From Histoplasma ohiense (taxonomy: Eukaryota > Ascomycota > Eurotiomycetes > Onygenales > Ajellomycetaceae), in assembly GCA_017607445.1 (NCBI GenBank), contig JAEVHH010000005.1, forward strand, positions 2,919,001 through 2,983,000: DNA of 64,000 bases. The letters run 5' to 3'. Shown in pieces: positions 1 through 11,732 of this stretch. The position numbers and the translations under genes were made by a program. Under the pieces are notes generated by a model, which did no database searches, was not told the origin of the DNA, and saw only the letters and a program-made list of their open reading frames with translations. Every line of letters begins with the position of its first letter. Position 1 is the first letter of the stretch.

Positions 1-1535
1 CTTTGTGGGGAGGCTGGCCCAGTTTCCCGTTCACTTCTCGGTGTTTCAGGTTTTTAGAGAAGAGGGGAAAGAAAGCCACGAACAAGAATGGGCGAGGTGA
101 GCCAGGCAACTCCCCGACATTCGCAACACCGGGAAAATGGCTTGAATCGACGCTTGAGGCGTGCAAGAGAGACGAAGTGGCGGTTTGGTAGATGGATATG
201 GTATCCCACTCGTCACGGCGGAGTGGGCGATGAGGTGGTGGTTGGTGGTGAGGTATCGATAGGCACGCAGCATACCTGTGACATAACGCGGGAGTCATCA
301 GCCCGCTTAGGGGCCGAACGGTAATCCTTAGCCATGACACAAACCACGCCGAGGTGACAGGTAACACCAAAACGCAGAAGAATTTGTCAGAAAAATAATA
401 ATAGTTACTCTAACTACAATTCAGAATTCAGGCACTCCAAAGTTGGCTTGAGACGGATTATCCGTATATAGGAGAACATAGTAAACTGTGGTCCGAATAT
501 TATCTATTTTATTCCAGCTACAGCCTCTCGAGTACGCTGCTTCGAAAATCAAGGCGGAAGAGCGATCGATATTTCAATACTTTGCCCACGGCAAAAACCA
601 TGAAAGAATGAAAACATTTATATACAGTATGTATATGTGTAAAGAAATAGAACATAAAAAAGGATCGAGTGATTGGAATCCAGAATCAATCTGCAGAGAA
701 GCCATGCTTGCTCATTATCATCCAATGCTTCCCGCTCCCGTCTTTGTCTATCTTACCGAACTACAACAATATTAACATCGCGGGAAAAAAAAGGAAAAAA
801 AAAAGGCGCTTTTCAGATTTAATAACAGATCAGTGACATGAACAGAAGAATGGCAAGGAGTGAAACAAAACGAAAAGCAAGTGATGAAGGAAACACAGTA
901 CACATTTTACGCAACTACAGCCAATAAGAATATGACGGTTTGTGAACTGAAGTGGGAAAGGGAAAAAAAATAGAGAGAAAGAGAGAAGAGAAATAAAGAA
1001 CAAAAAGCGCTTCAGAAGAAATGCCGTCCTCAAAATGCTTTCAAAAACAACATAAAACTGTAGTAAAGAGGAGCCAAAGGAAATTCGTCAAAAATAATAT
1101 TAATCGTGTGAGGAATGATTAAATGAGTAGTAAATGAAATTTTGATTTCAAATAAAAAAAAAAAAAAAAAAAAAAGAAAAAGAAAAAAGAAAAAGAAAAA
1201 GAAAAAGAAAAGCAAAAGAAAAGAAAAATGGATATAGCTCGCACCCTAGATTTAGGTCTCAGTAAAGCGGATATCATCAGCGGAAGAGGTGGATAGACAG
1301 AGAGACGGATAGAAAATGAGTGGGAAAAATATCTATAGTCCCGTTGACCTATTAGATAGCTGAATACAGGGCAAAATGCATTCCATAACTATTTTCATCC
1401 GGTGAAAGAGTTGGAGCAGAGGGACATTTGATAGACGTGAAGACCACGGAGGCCAGATGGGATAAGAGGAGTGCAGCTATATCTGCAGGCTCAGGGACGA
1501 GATGTGATATTGGAACGAGACAAAGGCGGCAGAAG
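1..1535. other. intergenic/3' flank, no gene recognised
   Basis: This stretch lies downstream of the TRP-like gene, which reads leftward and stops at 1536. The open frames here are short, in conflicting phases, and resemble no family I know. The region is A-rich between 780 and 1230 and ends in a long A/G-simple tract. The first 330 bases could belong to the flank of a gene outside the window, but nothing shows this. Confidence 0.6.
1153..1228. repeat. A-rich simple repeat (poly-A then AAAAAG units)
   Basis: A run of about 20 A is followed by roughly eight imperfect AAAAG/AAAAAG units. It lies about 300 bases beyond the stop of the TRP-like gene. On the minus strand it reads as a pyrimidine tract that could sit in the 3' UTR or termination region of that gene. 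It is low-complexity DNA and the open frames through it are spurious. Confidence 0.9.
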
Positions 1536-4500
1536 TCAGACAGGTGAAACAGGTGAAACAGGAGGATCGCTCACGATCTCCGCCGTGCTTTCGGAAAACG
1601 GCAAAGTGTCAGTGACGTGTATATGATCGCTTGCCCGATGCATCTGAACGAATCCCATGCTCGACGGCCGCCCTTGGTTACGACGGGAAGGAGAGTAGGG
1701 CCTCGAGCTTCGCCGTTTTGGCCCTTGGTTGTTGTTTTCGTCGTCCGTCGTGTTCTGAATACTAGAATTGGCTGACCTTGTGGAGACAAACTCACTCCGC
1801 ACTGAAGAGGGTTTGGAGCTGAAGGGGAGTCGAGTGGCTTGAGTAGTGGTTGGTTGTGAAGATGGTTGGACAAGAATATCAAAATTGTCGGTATGTTTAA
1901 TTTCCTCGGAAGAAATGGGTTGGGATGCGACTTCGACGTCCACTCCATGTCCAGCTCCGGCCTCAGGTCCGATTGTTCGGTCTGCCATGTCGACTGCGGA
2001 GTACCGTTTGGAGCTTTTGCGGGGAACAGTGGGTGGGAGTGTCAGGGAGTTTCCTTGTTCGTGCGTGTCGCTCTTGGAGCCTGTTCGGCGTGGAAGCTCG
2101 ATAGATTCACTTGCCTCGATAGGAGGTAACGTAGGGGCTGCTTGCTCCATTTTCAATTTTGATTCGTGCTGAGTTATCTCGTCAGAAGTGTCATATGATC
2201 CCGATGAACAACGGGTGTGCTTGGTTACACCCAAGTCGGAATATTTTGAAGTATCGGGATCGTCTCGATACGGTTCTGGGAATGGCTCCCGGCCTTCGGT
2301 ATTTGGCATCAATCCGGGTGGTGGAGCTCTGGCGCTACGAACAACTTCGAATCCTTTCCCTTTTTCTCGAGTTTTACCGCGGAAGAGTTCCCGGAACCAG
2401 CCTGTGGCAGATGATACCGGGCCTGTCGGATCGGCAGGGCCAGTTTTTAATTTTCGCGTCGCGGAATGGGAAAGAGCAGGACCCCGGACGCGATAGTAAA
2501 AGTCTACCTCCCGGACAGCATAGTCAGTCCTTGAACGGCCCGGTTCGTCCATATCCGCATCCGACTCGTCCCTAGGAGCTGCAAGGTAGGCTGGGACAGG
2601 CGTTCTGCTCCCGGTGACGGGGGTACCGTCGTTCGTATCAGCCCCTTCGCCATCCATATTACTGCCTGACCGTCGATTAGTCCAATCACCACTAGTCCAC
2701 GAGGTGTGGGTGCGGCTGCTAGGCGACATTCCGTCTAAAGTGGCTCGCCGATGTCTCGGGGGCCGATAGTAAGGACCGATGTTATCTGTATGTTTTACAC
2801 TAGCCAAAGGGCTGTGTGGCGATCCGCTGCCTCCCGAATGTTGGCCAGGGAATGTGGAATGTGAGATTCCCCCCGTAGTCGTAGGAGTGTACGGTCCGCT
2901 CCCGCTTCTCTGGTGATGATGGCCTACTCCGTACAAACTACTCGCCTCGAAACCAGCGCTCACACGGTTCTCGGTAGCCGCAGAACGTTTTAACAAGAGT
3001 GCTGAACTGCCAGAAAAGCTCCGAGATCTGTCACCGTCTACATGGCTTGACATTCTTCCTCCATCCGAGCCTAAGATCGGTACTTCTGAGGCTGCGCTGT
3101 GGCGAGGGACATGATGCGGCACTCGCGGAACTCTGCGAGAAAGCTGACGCATTCCGAAGACCTGTCGATAAAATAATTAACGATATTAGCCCAATACATT
3201 GAGGGACATTATCCTAGCTGCCTTTGAGCAGGTAAGGGTCACTTCGAACGAGATACACACCTTTACAAGGCCACCTCTTGCCGCCCCACCCTCCACTCCG
3301 CCCTCACCGCCAGCACCAGCAAGCCGAGCGAGTACCTCAACCAAGGTCTGAATAGCATTCAAAAAGAATCCAAAGACTAGAACCATCCCATGCAGGAGAA
3401 GGATGACGTAACCAATCCAGCCCCTTGCAGCGTGGCCGACACTTAGTGATGGAACGAATACAACACTCAGAAGTATCGTGAGACAGCGGATGGTGGAGAA
3501 AATCGCATGATAGAGGTTCATAGATGTTGGCGACGGAAAGGGGCGGAATGCTGATAGCGTCAGGAGAAGGACAACTTCACAAATCGCTAGAAGCACAATC
3601 TGTGCAATCCCTGAAGGTTGGACGGCTCCGATCGCGATGCCGCGAACGAACGTGAGAAGAACGGATACTACAGAGAAAGCTGCGGCACCATCGGAAAATG
3701 TATTATACAAAGAACCATAAAGGAGAACCGTCGGAAGGTCATCAAACATATATGAGCGTGGGCGCGTTCGCGTAATGAGAATTAAGAGCCAAGCAGCAAA
3801 TCCAACCAGTCCAACAAGCAGGACAACCGCCAAAGCCACTGTAGAAATAGGGGATTGGCTAGTAGCTACTAGCTGGAACATAGATAATGATACAATTGGC
3901 AGGAGGAAATAGTTGAAGACGATGCGAATAACGTTGCCCATGGTGAACGGTAAATTTTTGGCGCGAAGGTCTTCCTCTGGTACATGGGTGACTTGGTGAT
4001 GTAGCCAACGTAGGCCGAATCCCAGCTGGATCATGAAAACGACACATGCAAGAATCACAAGAAGCCAAATTACCATCCCAGACCATATATCTTTGACAGA
4101 CGACATGCCGATCAGGTGACTCATTCGGTCTAGTCCATAGGTAGCGTTGACAACATACATTCCGTCCTGAATAGGATTTGTGCCATTTCCATGGCTGACA
4201 AAGCTTCGGTTGAACATAAGGACAGACCATCCTGCCCTGCTTACAATCGGCTGATAGAATCCCGGGTAATTCAACGTTAAAGATCCGGTTAGAATCACAA
4301 ACTGAATATACTGGAGGCAGTCGGCGAATCCTGGGGTAACAAGTCGCAGCAAATCCTCATCTCGTCCGTAATTGGAAGTCCACCGAAACAGATCCAAAGA
4401 ACCCCATGGGCTGAACATGGCTGCGGACACCGTCGCAATCGCCACTAGAATGAGAATGGCAAGGGGGATATATCTAAGGACGTCATTTAGTGTTGGTCCT

Positions 4501-5250
4501 AAGACAGGCGTAACTTCAGCAGATACACAAAGAATCTGAGACCGAGCAGCATCACCAGCTGTTGCTCTAAGTACGGGCATTATGGCCGTGAAAGAATAGG
4601 AGGAGAATAAGTCATGGGCAACGGAAAAAGCTCGTAATTCGGGTGGAGTTCTATTCAGGAAAGTCAGGGTCAATGAAAATTTATGCGAGACAAATGTCAG
4701 GCGGAAATAAGTATCTCTTCGTTGGAAGGAATTCATACCCATTTGAACCAAAAACAGGGCCTAGGGGACACTCCCCCTGGATCAAAGAATCACAAAATCG
4801 TTCAGCCGGGGCGACGTATGGAGAATAGCTGAGGACCTCGAATCTTGAAAAAAGCGTGGAGAACATATTATTCTTAACATCCACGTCAACGATCTTCCCA
4901 ACGGTGCTATTTGGATCGGACCAGCTAGGAGAATCGGGAGGAGGATAGGGTTCCTGGGTTGCAATTCCAGTAACATTCCCATACACTGTCACATTCAGAT
5001 TTCTGGCCTCCGAAGTGATATCCAACACAGCCCAGACATACATCGGCTTGAACTGGAGCTGGAGAGGGTCTGAGTGGACGATGGACGGGGGGAGACAATT
5101 TTCAAAGTTGACAAACGCTCCATTGGCGCGGCGAGGCGTGAGAAGTGCGATAAATATTGACATCAAGAATATTATCGAACGCCCATTCTGCCCTGCGATT
5201 CTTCCTCCTCGTCGCGGACGACTCCCTTTCCCGTAATCCTGGGGCACCAT
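1536..5250 (-). CDS. TRP-like ion channel / flavin-carrier (Flc/Pkd2) family membrane protein
   Basis: The model is join(1536..3161, 3261..4566, 4739..5250) on the complement and gives 1147 residues. Introns are 4738-4567 (donor GTATGA) and 3260-3162 (donor GTGTGT), and phases agree. The ATG at 5250 was chosen because a hydrophobic signal peptide (about residues 28-43, core IIFLMSIFIALLT) follows it. An in-frame ATG at 5412 would place 54 polar residues before it. Residues 45-175 form a lumenal ML-like (TRP_N) domain with several cysteines. Residues 190-600 hold about nine membrane segments typical of the fungal TRP domain. Residues 610-1147 are a Ser/Pro/Arg-rich, probably disordered cytoplasmic tail. 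Relatives include yeast Flc1-3 and fission yeast Pkd2, which act in calcium homeostasis, FAD transport and cell-wall integrity. Family is confident; exact ortholog and substrate are not. Confidence 0.85.
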
Positions 5251-6017
5251 CCGCTTCTCAGCACAGTAGTCCGCATTTACGCATTGGTAGAGCTGTTCCC
5301 GCCCCCGTCTCTGTTTCCGCTTCAGTTCGAAGTCCCCGGCTATCGAGCATTCCTTCAAAGAACATAGGCAATATGGCGTATGATCGTCCGATACCGCAGC
5401 AACCCTCCCCATTACGGCCACCCAGAATAAACGAGGCAGCCCCCAAGTGGAGGACAGCCCTTCCTCCTACCTGGGCAATGATTCGATCCACAAACCCCGA
5501 CAATATCCAAAATAAATATGCGCCTAATCAGGAGTTGCTTCCCCCACTGCAGGATAATGATAAGTGCCTGTCAACCTTCAACGACGACGATGATCCAGCA
5601 CCACGCCGCACGATAATACCGACTGGACGGAATGCAATCCTGCAATGGCTTACGGGTTGTGGAATTGGAGGGGTGAAGGGGGTAGACGGGTGGATGAAGA
5701 GCTCGTTGAGTAGAGCGTCGAAAACGATTATACGGGTTGAAGCATGCTGCTGTCCGGCAACCTCCTCGGGGAATGAATAGATGGCTCAAGGATTAGTAAT
5801 ACGTAGCGATGAAAAATTTTCAAATAATTTTTTTATTCTCTCGTCCTTTTGATCCTTTCAGAGACCGTCATCAAAATATCGAGGCACAAGAGAAATGGAT
5901 GACAAGGCAAAACAAGAAGATTGACATGACAGCCAGGCAAAACAATAATAATCATGGTGCCGGCGGACCCAAGAATGCGCTAAACTTGGAAACGAGCCGG
6001 AGCCTATCACCGCTGGA

Positions 6018-6041
6018 GATATGGGCTTCCAAGCCCATATC
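6018..6041. repeat. perfect 11-bp inverted repeat with 2-nt spacer
   Basis: GATATGGGCTT at 6018-6028 and its exact reverse complement AAGCCCATATC at 6031-6041 flank CC. The pair would form a hairpin or cruciform. It lies about 770 bp upstream of the TRP-like start codon in otherwise unstructured DNA. Function is unknown. Confidence 0.85.
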
Positions 6042-9000
6042 ACCATATCACCAGCCTATGCGTGTTTGATTTCAAACAGCAGCGAGCAGCATCAGGTATA
6101 CATAGCTATGATAACCCAGCTTCTACGTGTTTCCCTTACTCTGGAAAAAATGTCCAACAATGAGCATTCAGTCTACGCCGTTGTGAACGTTGCGAAAGCT
6201 CCCTCTGCCTTCTGTTTGGAATTGGGGCGGCATAAGAACCTTAACATCCTTCAGGCTTCAACTCTCTCGCTCCTAGTTCCCTAAACTCTCAGGTCAATAC
6301 GAGAATGCGCCACGATCAAATATGCAGCGGCCGTCGTGGTCAATAAGACAACAATTCACCCTTGCCAATACCAGCTAATGATTTTGAGGCTCTTTTTCGT
6401 TTCCGTCCACCGTATGGTCTAACTAGGAGAAGCTCGTCTCACCAATGTCTACGCAGAGATCCCAATCACATCAGCCAGTTTCGTTATCAGCCAATCTCAG
6501 GCCACTCTGGTGGGGCACAGCCACTCGATTTTGGTCAATTTCAACAACCTTGTGTGTTGGTGATCCCCGATCGGCTTATCGACCCGCTGAGTGGCTAGCC
6601 CCAGAGCTGAGATCCTGGTGAATGATTATTCCTCATCGCTGACAGAACTTACGCTGCATAACTATGAGCAAAATTTGCCTAGTTAGTTACCCATGGCTTG
6701 ACAGGTCTGCGTATCCATTTACATACGCAGCAAACAAATTGTTGACCAGTTATTTTCCATGCGTAAAAAGCCAAATTCAACGCCACTCAGAAAAGTTCCT
6801 GGTGGCTGCTTGCAATGGCCCATGGGCCTCAGTTCTTTTTTTAGGCATCGTATCGTGTTCAACTTTTTGGCATCTTGGCCCCTGGGGGAACCGCCAAAGG
6901 CAATCCACGTACTTACTTTGCGCTGCTTGCAGGGCTTCCACGACTAGGCGCATCGAAAACATCAAAGGAGCTAGGAGTTTACCTGGTCTCCTGGAGGTTG
7001 AGTTGACTCATCCCGCCAAATTCGTCGACTGTCACAATATCCGGCTCTTCTGAGATTTTGGTGCAGACTACATTCGACGGAGACTGGTTCCATACATGAG
7101 CGGCAAACAATGGTTTGTTGCAACCGACTTTGTGGATATTGCACTAGTTCAAACATCATATCTCCTCAATTAATTCCTCAATTCTCTACCCAAGCTCATG
7201 GCCGGTATAACGTCTGCCGGCTTCATTAACTAGTATTGACAAGAATCCCTCACAGCTTTTGTCCTAAAGCTTGCTGACAATTCAAGGTTTTAAATGATGA
7301 CCAGGTTGACCTTGGACAGGTATACCGAGGTGTTTTCGTGCTCTCGAATCGTTTCATTCGATATGATTTCGATGACGACTTTGCTTTTCAATTGAAAAAG
7401 GGACGCATGCTCAATTCTTCACAATCGCGAGATTAGCCTTCAGGAGCCGAATATTTTCCCGATGAAACCGCCATCCAACCCTCCCTACGAGGGATAAATT
7501 TAATTCTCGTCAACTGTGCGGGGTCAGTCAGGGACCATATCCTGGACTTGGGTTATAATTCCACCATCTTCGTCCAGTCGTGCCTGATGTATATCAGGTT
7601 TCGTCGTCCCATTGCTCACGTTTTCGGCCACAACCGAGCGTCACTACTTGAAAGACGTCCCTTTCAATCACTGGGATGAGCTCCCATACCCAATCCATAG
7701 CGCATATCTGTCAGCGCTTTAGTACGCTGAGCAGGCATGCGACCTCAGTATCTGCTCTGCTATAGACTGAGGGCTTCATGTTCCACAGGTACATCATGCA
7801 CTGTACATACATGTACTTGACTGTACAAATTACAATGCACGTTCTATTTATCCCTGTAAATAATGTCCCGCTTCATGGGCGGGATTGTGTGTTGAAACAA
7901 GAAAAGCAGTCCAAAAACCTGCAGAAAATAGTTTTAAAAATTTTAATGCGAAGTCCTTATGAATCTATGGCTCAAATGAACATGAAATGCTCATTAACTA
8001 TGGCCCGCTCAATTGGGATGACAACGCCCGTCGTCTTAATATGACCTTCGCATAAATGTGCACTACTCGTCCACAATTCGCAAATCTTCCCAGGCTGAGT
8101 AACTAAACGGCATTACGTTTCACATCAATTAATTAATAATAAAAATATTATTATTATTATCACCCATGGATCTGACCAGAGAAACTATTTGGCCTAGATC
8201 CTGCCGGTCTTTTACATCCTTGAGCTGTGGACAACTCGACCATTCATTCAAAGCATGTGACGGCAGAAGATTACTTTTTCGTCCACCATGCATTAACGCG
8301 CTGGAGATTGATATTTACTCGATTGGCCATATTTCAACTAGATGGACCCAGCCTCTTCGCCTGAGTTGGCCCCTAGCTCTCTTCCTCCTATTGATACCCG
8401 GCATGGCCTGGCCTGGCCTGGCCGCTGTGATCTTGCAACCACCACGCGGATAAAACATGGCATCAGTTTGAACAGCCCAGGCCAAGCTCAATGCATATAT
8501 TGCATGAATTGTCCGATCTTGCCTTCAATTCGAGGCTAGGCTCACTTATCAGAATTCAAGGCTAATTTGACGAACATGAATATCCAGGTTCAAAACTAGT
8601 TCCTAACTAGCTAGGACAGTTTCAGAAGCTTTGAGGGCTGGTCAGTGTGAGGTACGCAGCGTAAGTAAGGCTAACTACAATTATTATTGTTGTTGTTGTT
8701 CTTCAAATCAAGCATTGACATTGCTGCTGGTCAGCAACCACGTAATCACTGTCAAGCCCCGACAAAAAGCCCTGGTCTGCTTCGGCAACTTCTTCCACTG
8801 CCTCTCCATCCTTGGTATAACCCGCAATACCGTCATAGCCAGATTCATCCAGGCACCTCCCACATCACACCCTTCGCGGACAAGATATTAATATCAGGTG
8901 TTGCGCAGGCCCTAACACAGACAAGTAGTGGACCAACCCTAACAAACAAAATCAACGCCATTTTTCAAAAAGCCCAGCAGCCATGCTTCCAGTTAACCCC

Positions 9001-11250
9001 CTGAGAAACTCTTGACAAATTGAGAACATTACATTCCAACTTCGCTGGCCACTTCATGAGTCAAGGGCTTTCCTGAACCTGGACAACGACTTTGCTGCGG
9101 AAGCAATCATCATCATGCCCTACAGGTTAGTCATCCACGGGCTAGATTAAGATTAAGGTAATATCCCCCTCGCTCATCTTGGTTAGGATGGACTCGCCGT
9201 ACCCGGCTAGTTTGATATATTAGCCTGGAGGAATGGTCTACTCGATGTGGTGTGCGAGTTTGAATTTCCTCAAAAGATTTTTGGATTTCAACATTCCTGC
9301 CCTCCCAGAAAAATGGTTGACCTTGTTTGTCTACAGACTACGTAGACGGATAGCCCTAAATTATCGAGGGCCTCGAACCAGGGGGGTATTTGATACCCCA
9401 TTCCACCAAAATGTCATGTCCCTTCCGCCCAGTTCGATCTGCCAGAATCCGTTGGTTTGCTGCTCCCAATGATACTCATTGAGCCGGGGTCAGACCAGAG
9501 CCTGTAAAATCATCTGTTATGTCATCTTTGACATAACCCTGAGAGCTGCGTGTTCATTGAGATACACAGTGATCACTATTCTTTAGAATTTCGTGCTGGG
9601 TTTGACTGAGGAATTCTTTTGGTTAAAAGCTGCAGATTCCCTGATTAGAGGGAACGAGACTGAAGACTGTCTGATTTTTGATGCTGTTTGGAGTTTTCGC
9701 TGGAGCTATTTTTCAATCATCGGTATGCATGCAGACGTTTTGGATATGGCGTGTTTGACCAATGAACTGTTCATTTCTGCCCTTTACAACAGAGCACCAT
9801 TGGGATCACATTCACGGTTCTTGGGAATCGGGCGCTGTACGGCCATGCTTCTCAAAGCATGAAATTTCATATTGACGGAAAATGCGTCCTCAGCCATTGT
9901 CCTCTCCGTAGTGGAGATTTTTATGTTCATGCATGAAAGGCATTATGGATCCTGCCTCTCTCCCCACCCTTCCAACATTCTCATCCTCTGCTATGGGGTT
10001 GTTCTATTCTGCTTTGCCCTGACGAAGAGAAAACAACAGACATCGCATCACAACACAGACACCCACTGGTACCCACCCCTAAGCTCTACACAGCTCTCAA
10101 AAATAAGACACACGCATAATCTATTCCATAGTCCCCGAAATAACACTCAATCATGAAAGTGCATGTCAATGTCAGTAGCAGCAGCAGCAGCAAGGATCAT
10201 GGGCACAGGCACAAGGTAAACGAAATATGACAGAGCAACGACGGTAGCCAAAGGGCGGCGGGCCTGGATAGGGAAATTGACGAATGGTTTTGTAGAAGAC
10301 TGAGATTTTCACGGAGACACCATGACTGTGTATGCCGTGGCAAGCGATTGTACGCAGTATATCAAAGAAAGGTTAGCGGATTTAAAGTTTGGTATGTTGT
10401 TAATTTCTCCGGTCGTTATAGATGTTGGTTCTTCATCCCAAGTTGGGATTGAACAATCTTACAAGCTTTTAAACGCTTGAACAAAAAGAGCTCTGAATAC
10501 TGTGGGGATATAAGAGGTAAAAGTTTAGTGGTAGAAGCGACCGGAGGCGGTAATTAAAGGGGAGCAGGGCAGACCAGGGCAGGGCACACAGAGTATGTAT
10601 GCTAGAATAAATGCCCGATGCCAGGCAGAATTTATATTAATGATGGTGATCAACCAGGCCCCTCCCTGGGCATGTTCTTAGACATATACAACATCGACGT
10701 ATCTGTGATGAAAACAATTACTCCATTCGGGTAACAGCAGATTCAAACGCAGACGAAGTATACGGCGTAAGTGCTCTCAAGACTAGAGAATGTCGTATGG
10801 AGGATTGAGTGGATGAAACTAAAACTTGAACTTATCAGAGGGCGGCAACAAGGATCATTTTCGTGCCAAGGGAAGGGAGCGCCAGAGAAGAGGACTGCAC
10901 GCACACCTCAGCCCTGGGAGGAGAAGTGAACCCCGAAGAAGGTGTTGGAGCATACGCTGGGCAGAGGTGGCTGAAGATACACCATCACTTGCTAAGAGGT
11001 CTTGATTCCTCGACAGCTGCGGGTAAGCATCAGTGGGCAGCCAGTCCACAGCCGGCCCCGAACATCCAGCACCCTCCCTTCTGCTTAATTAAAGGCTAGG
11101 GCTGACCAAGGCCCGTGGCAACACAGGCTGCCCCGCCGCCGCGGCCAATCGCAGGCGATACCCAGCCCCGTCCCCCGCCTTGCCGGGCATCCCCAGACAG
11201 TCTGCCAAGAACCTGAGAAACAGAGCCACCCAGTCGACAAACACAGAAAC

Positions 11251-11308
11251 CTGACACACTCACTCCCTCACTCACTCCCTCACACACACCCTCACACACC
11301 CTCACGCA
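11251..11308. repeat. CACTC/CACAC pyrimidine-rich microsatellite
   Basis: Imperfect CTCACTCC and CACACC units run in tandem about 430 bases upstream of the ATG at 11733. Further TTTCTTTC units follow to about 11410. CT-rich tracts like this are common around transcription starts of filamentous-fungal genes, so this probably marks the core promoter or leader of the rightward gene. Confidence 0.7.
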
Positions 11309-11667
11309 TTTCCACTCCGTTGTCTCTTTTTCTAACTGACCCAGACACGGTGTTGCATCCATTGATTGACTGCTGCCTCACCTTTCTTTCTTTCTTTCTC
11401 TTTCTTTCTCTGACTCTGTCTCTTCTGTTGGTATCTCTTCTTGTGTATCTCTTCTTCAAACGAGCCACTTCATTAGCCCCTTTGTCGATCTTCTTCGGCA
11501 GTACATTTGCTTACGGATCCCCGACTCCTTTGACACCCACACGTTCTGCGAACAACTGTCCCTGCCTTGTCGTTTTGTGTCGACCGCTGTTGGCGTCGCC
11601 TGCTCCGTCCAATGTTTGCTTATCCACATCCAATTCTGCCTGTGGGTGCCTGTGTTGTGGTTGCTAC

Positions 11668-11700
11668 TGCTGCTGCTGCTGCTCCTCCTGCTACTGCCGT
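11668..11700 (+). repeat. CTG/CTC trinucleotide run in the 5' leader
   Basis: GCT/CTG units sit just upstream of the chosen ATG at 11733. They read as a run of leucines in the open frame that continues into the gene. No ATG precedes the run in that frame (the frame opens at a GTG at 11577), so it is assigned to the 5' UTR. Confidence 0.75.
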
Positions 11701-11732
11701 TATCCTCCCCGCCGCTCCCCTCCTTGTCGAGC

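Larger units (their letters stand above)
5251..11732. other. 6.5-kb gene-poor interval between divergent genes
   Basis: This interval separates the TRP-like gene (reading left) from the large uncharacterised gene (reading right). The open frames are short, mostly lack splice-compatible continuations, and match nothing I know. The longest intergenic ATG frame (6664-7053, 129 codons) has no recognisable motif. Visible structure consists of a hairpin at 6018-6041, a GGCCT triplication near 8403-8421, ATT/TTG microsatellites near 8147-8160 and 8680-8700, a CAG run near 10170, and CT-rich promoter-like DNA from 11230 to 11470. The 5251-5780 part is probably 5' UTR and promoter of the TRP-like gene, and 11200-11732 that of the rightward gene. 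I see no intact mobile element. Confidence 0.55.

Noticed and set aside
5157..5780. 207-codon frame on the + strand
   Set aside because: It overlaps the first exon and leader of the TRP-like gene on the other strand, has no recognisable motif, and is Pro/Arg/Ser-rich as antisense frames often are.
6664..7053. 129-codon ATG frame in the gene-poor interval
   Set aside because: No motif, no splice-compatible neighbours and amino-acid composition unlike a folded protein. It is compatible with chance.
9371..9381. B-box-like GGTTCGAGGCC on the minus strand
   Set aside because: No A box or tRNA-like folding lies within tRNA distance. A single B-box match is expected by chance in 64 kb.
11577..11732. 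Taking the start of the large protein at 11577
   Set aside because: The frame begins with GTG rather than ATG and would translate a CTG repeat as poly-Leu. The first ATG is 11733.
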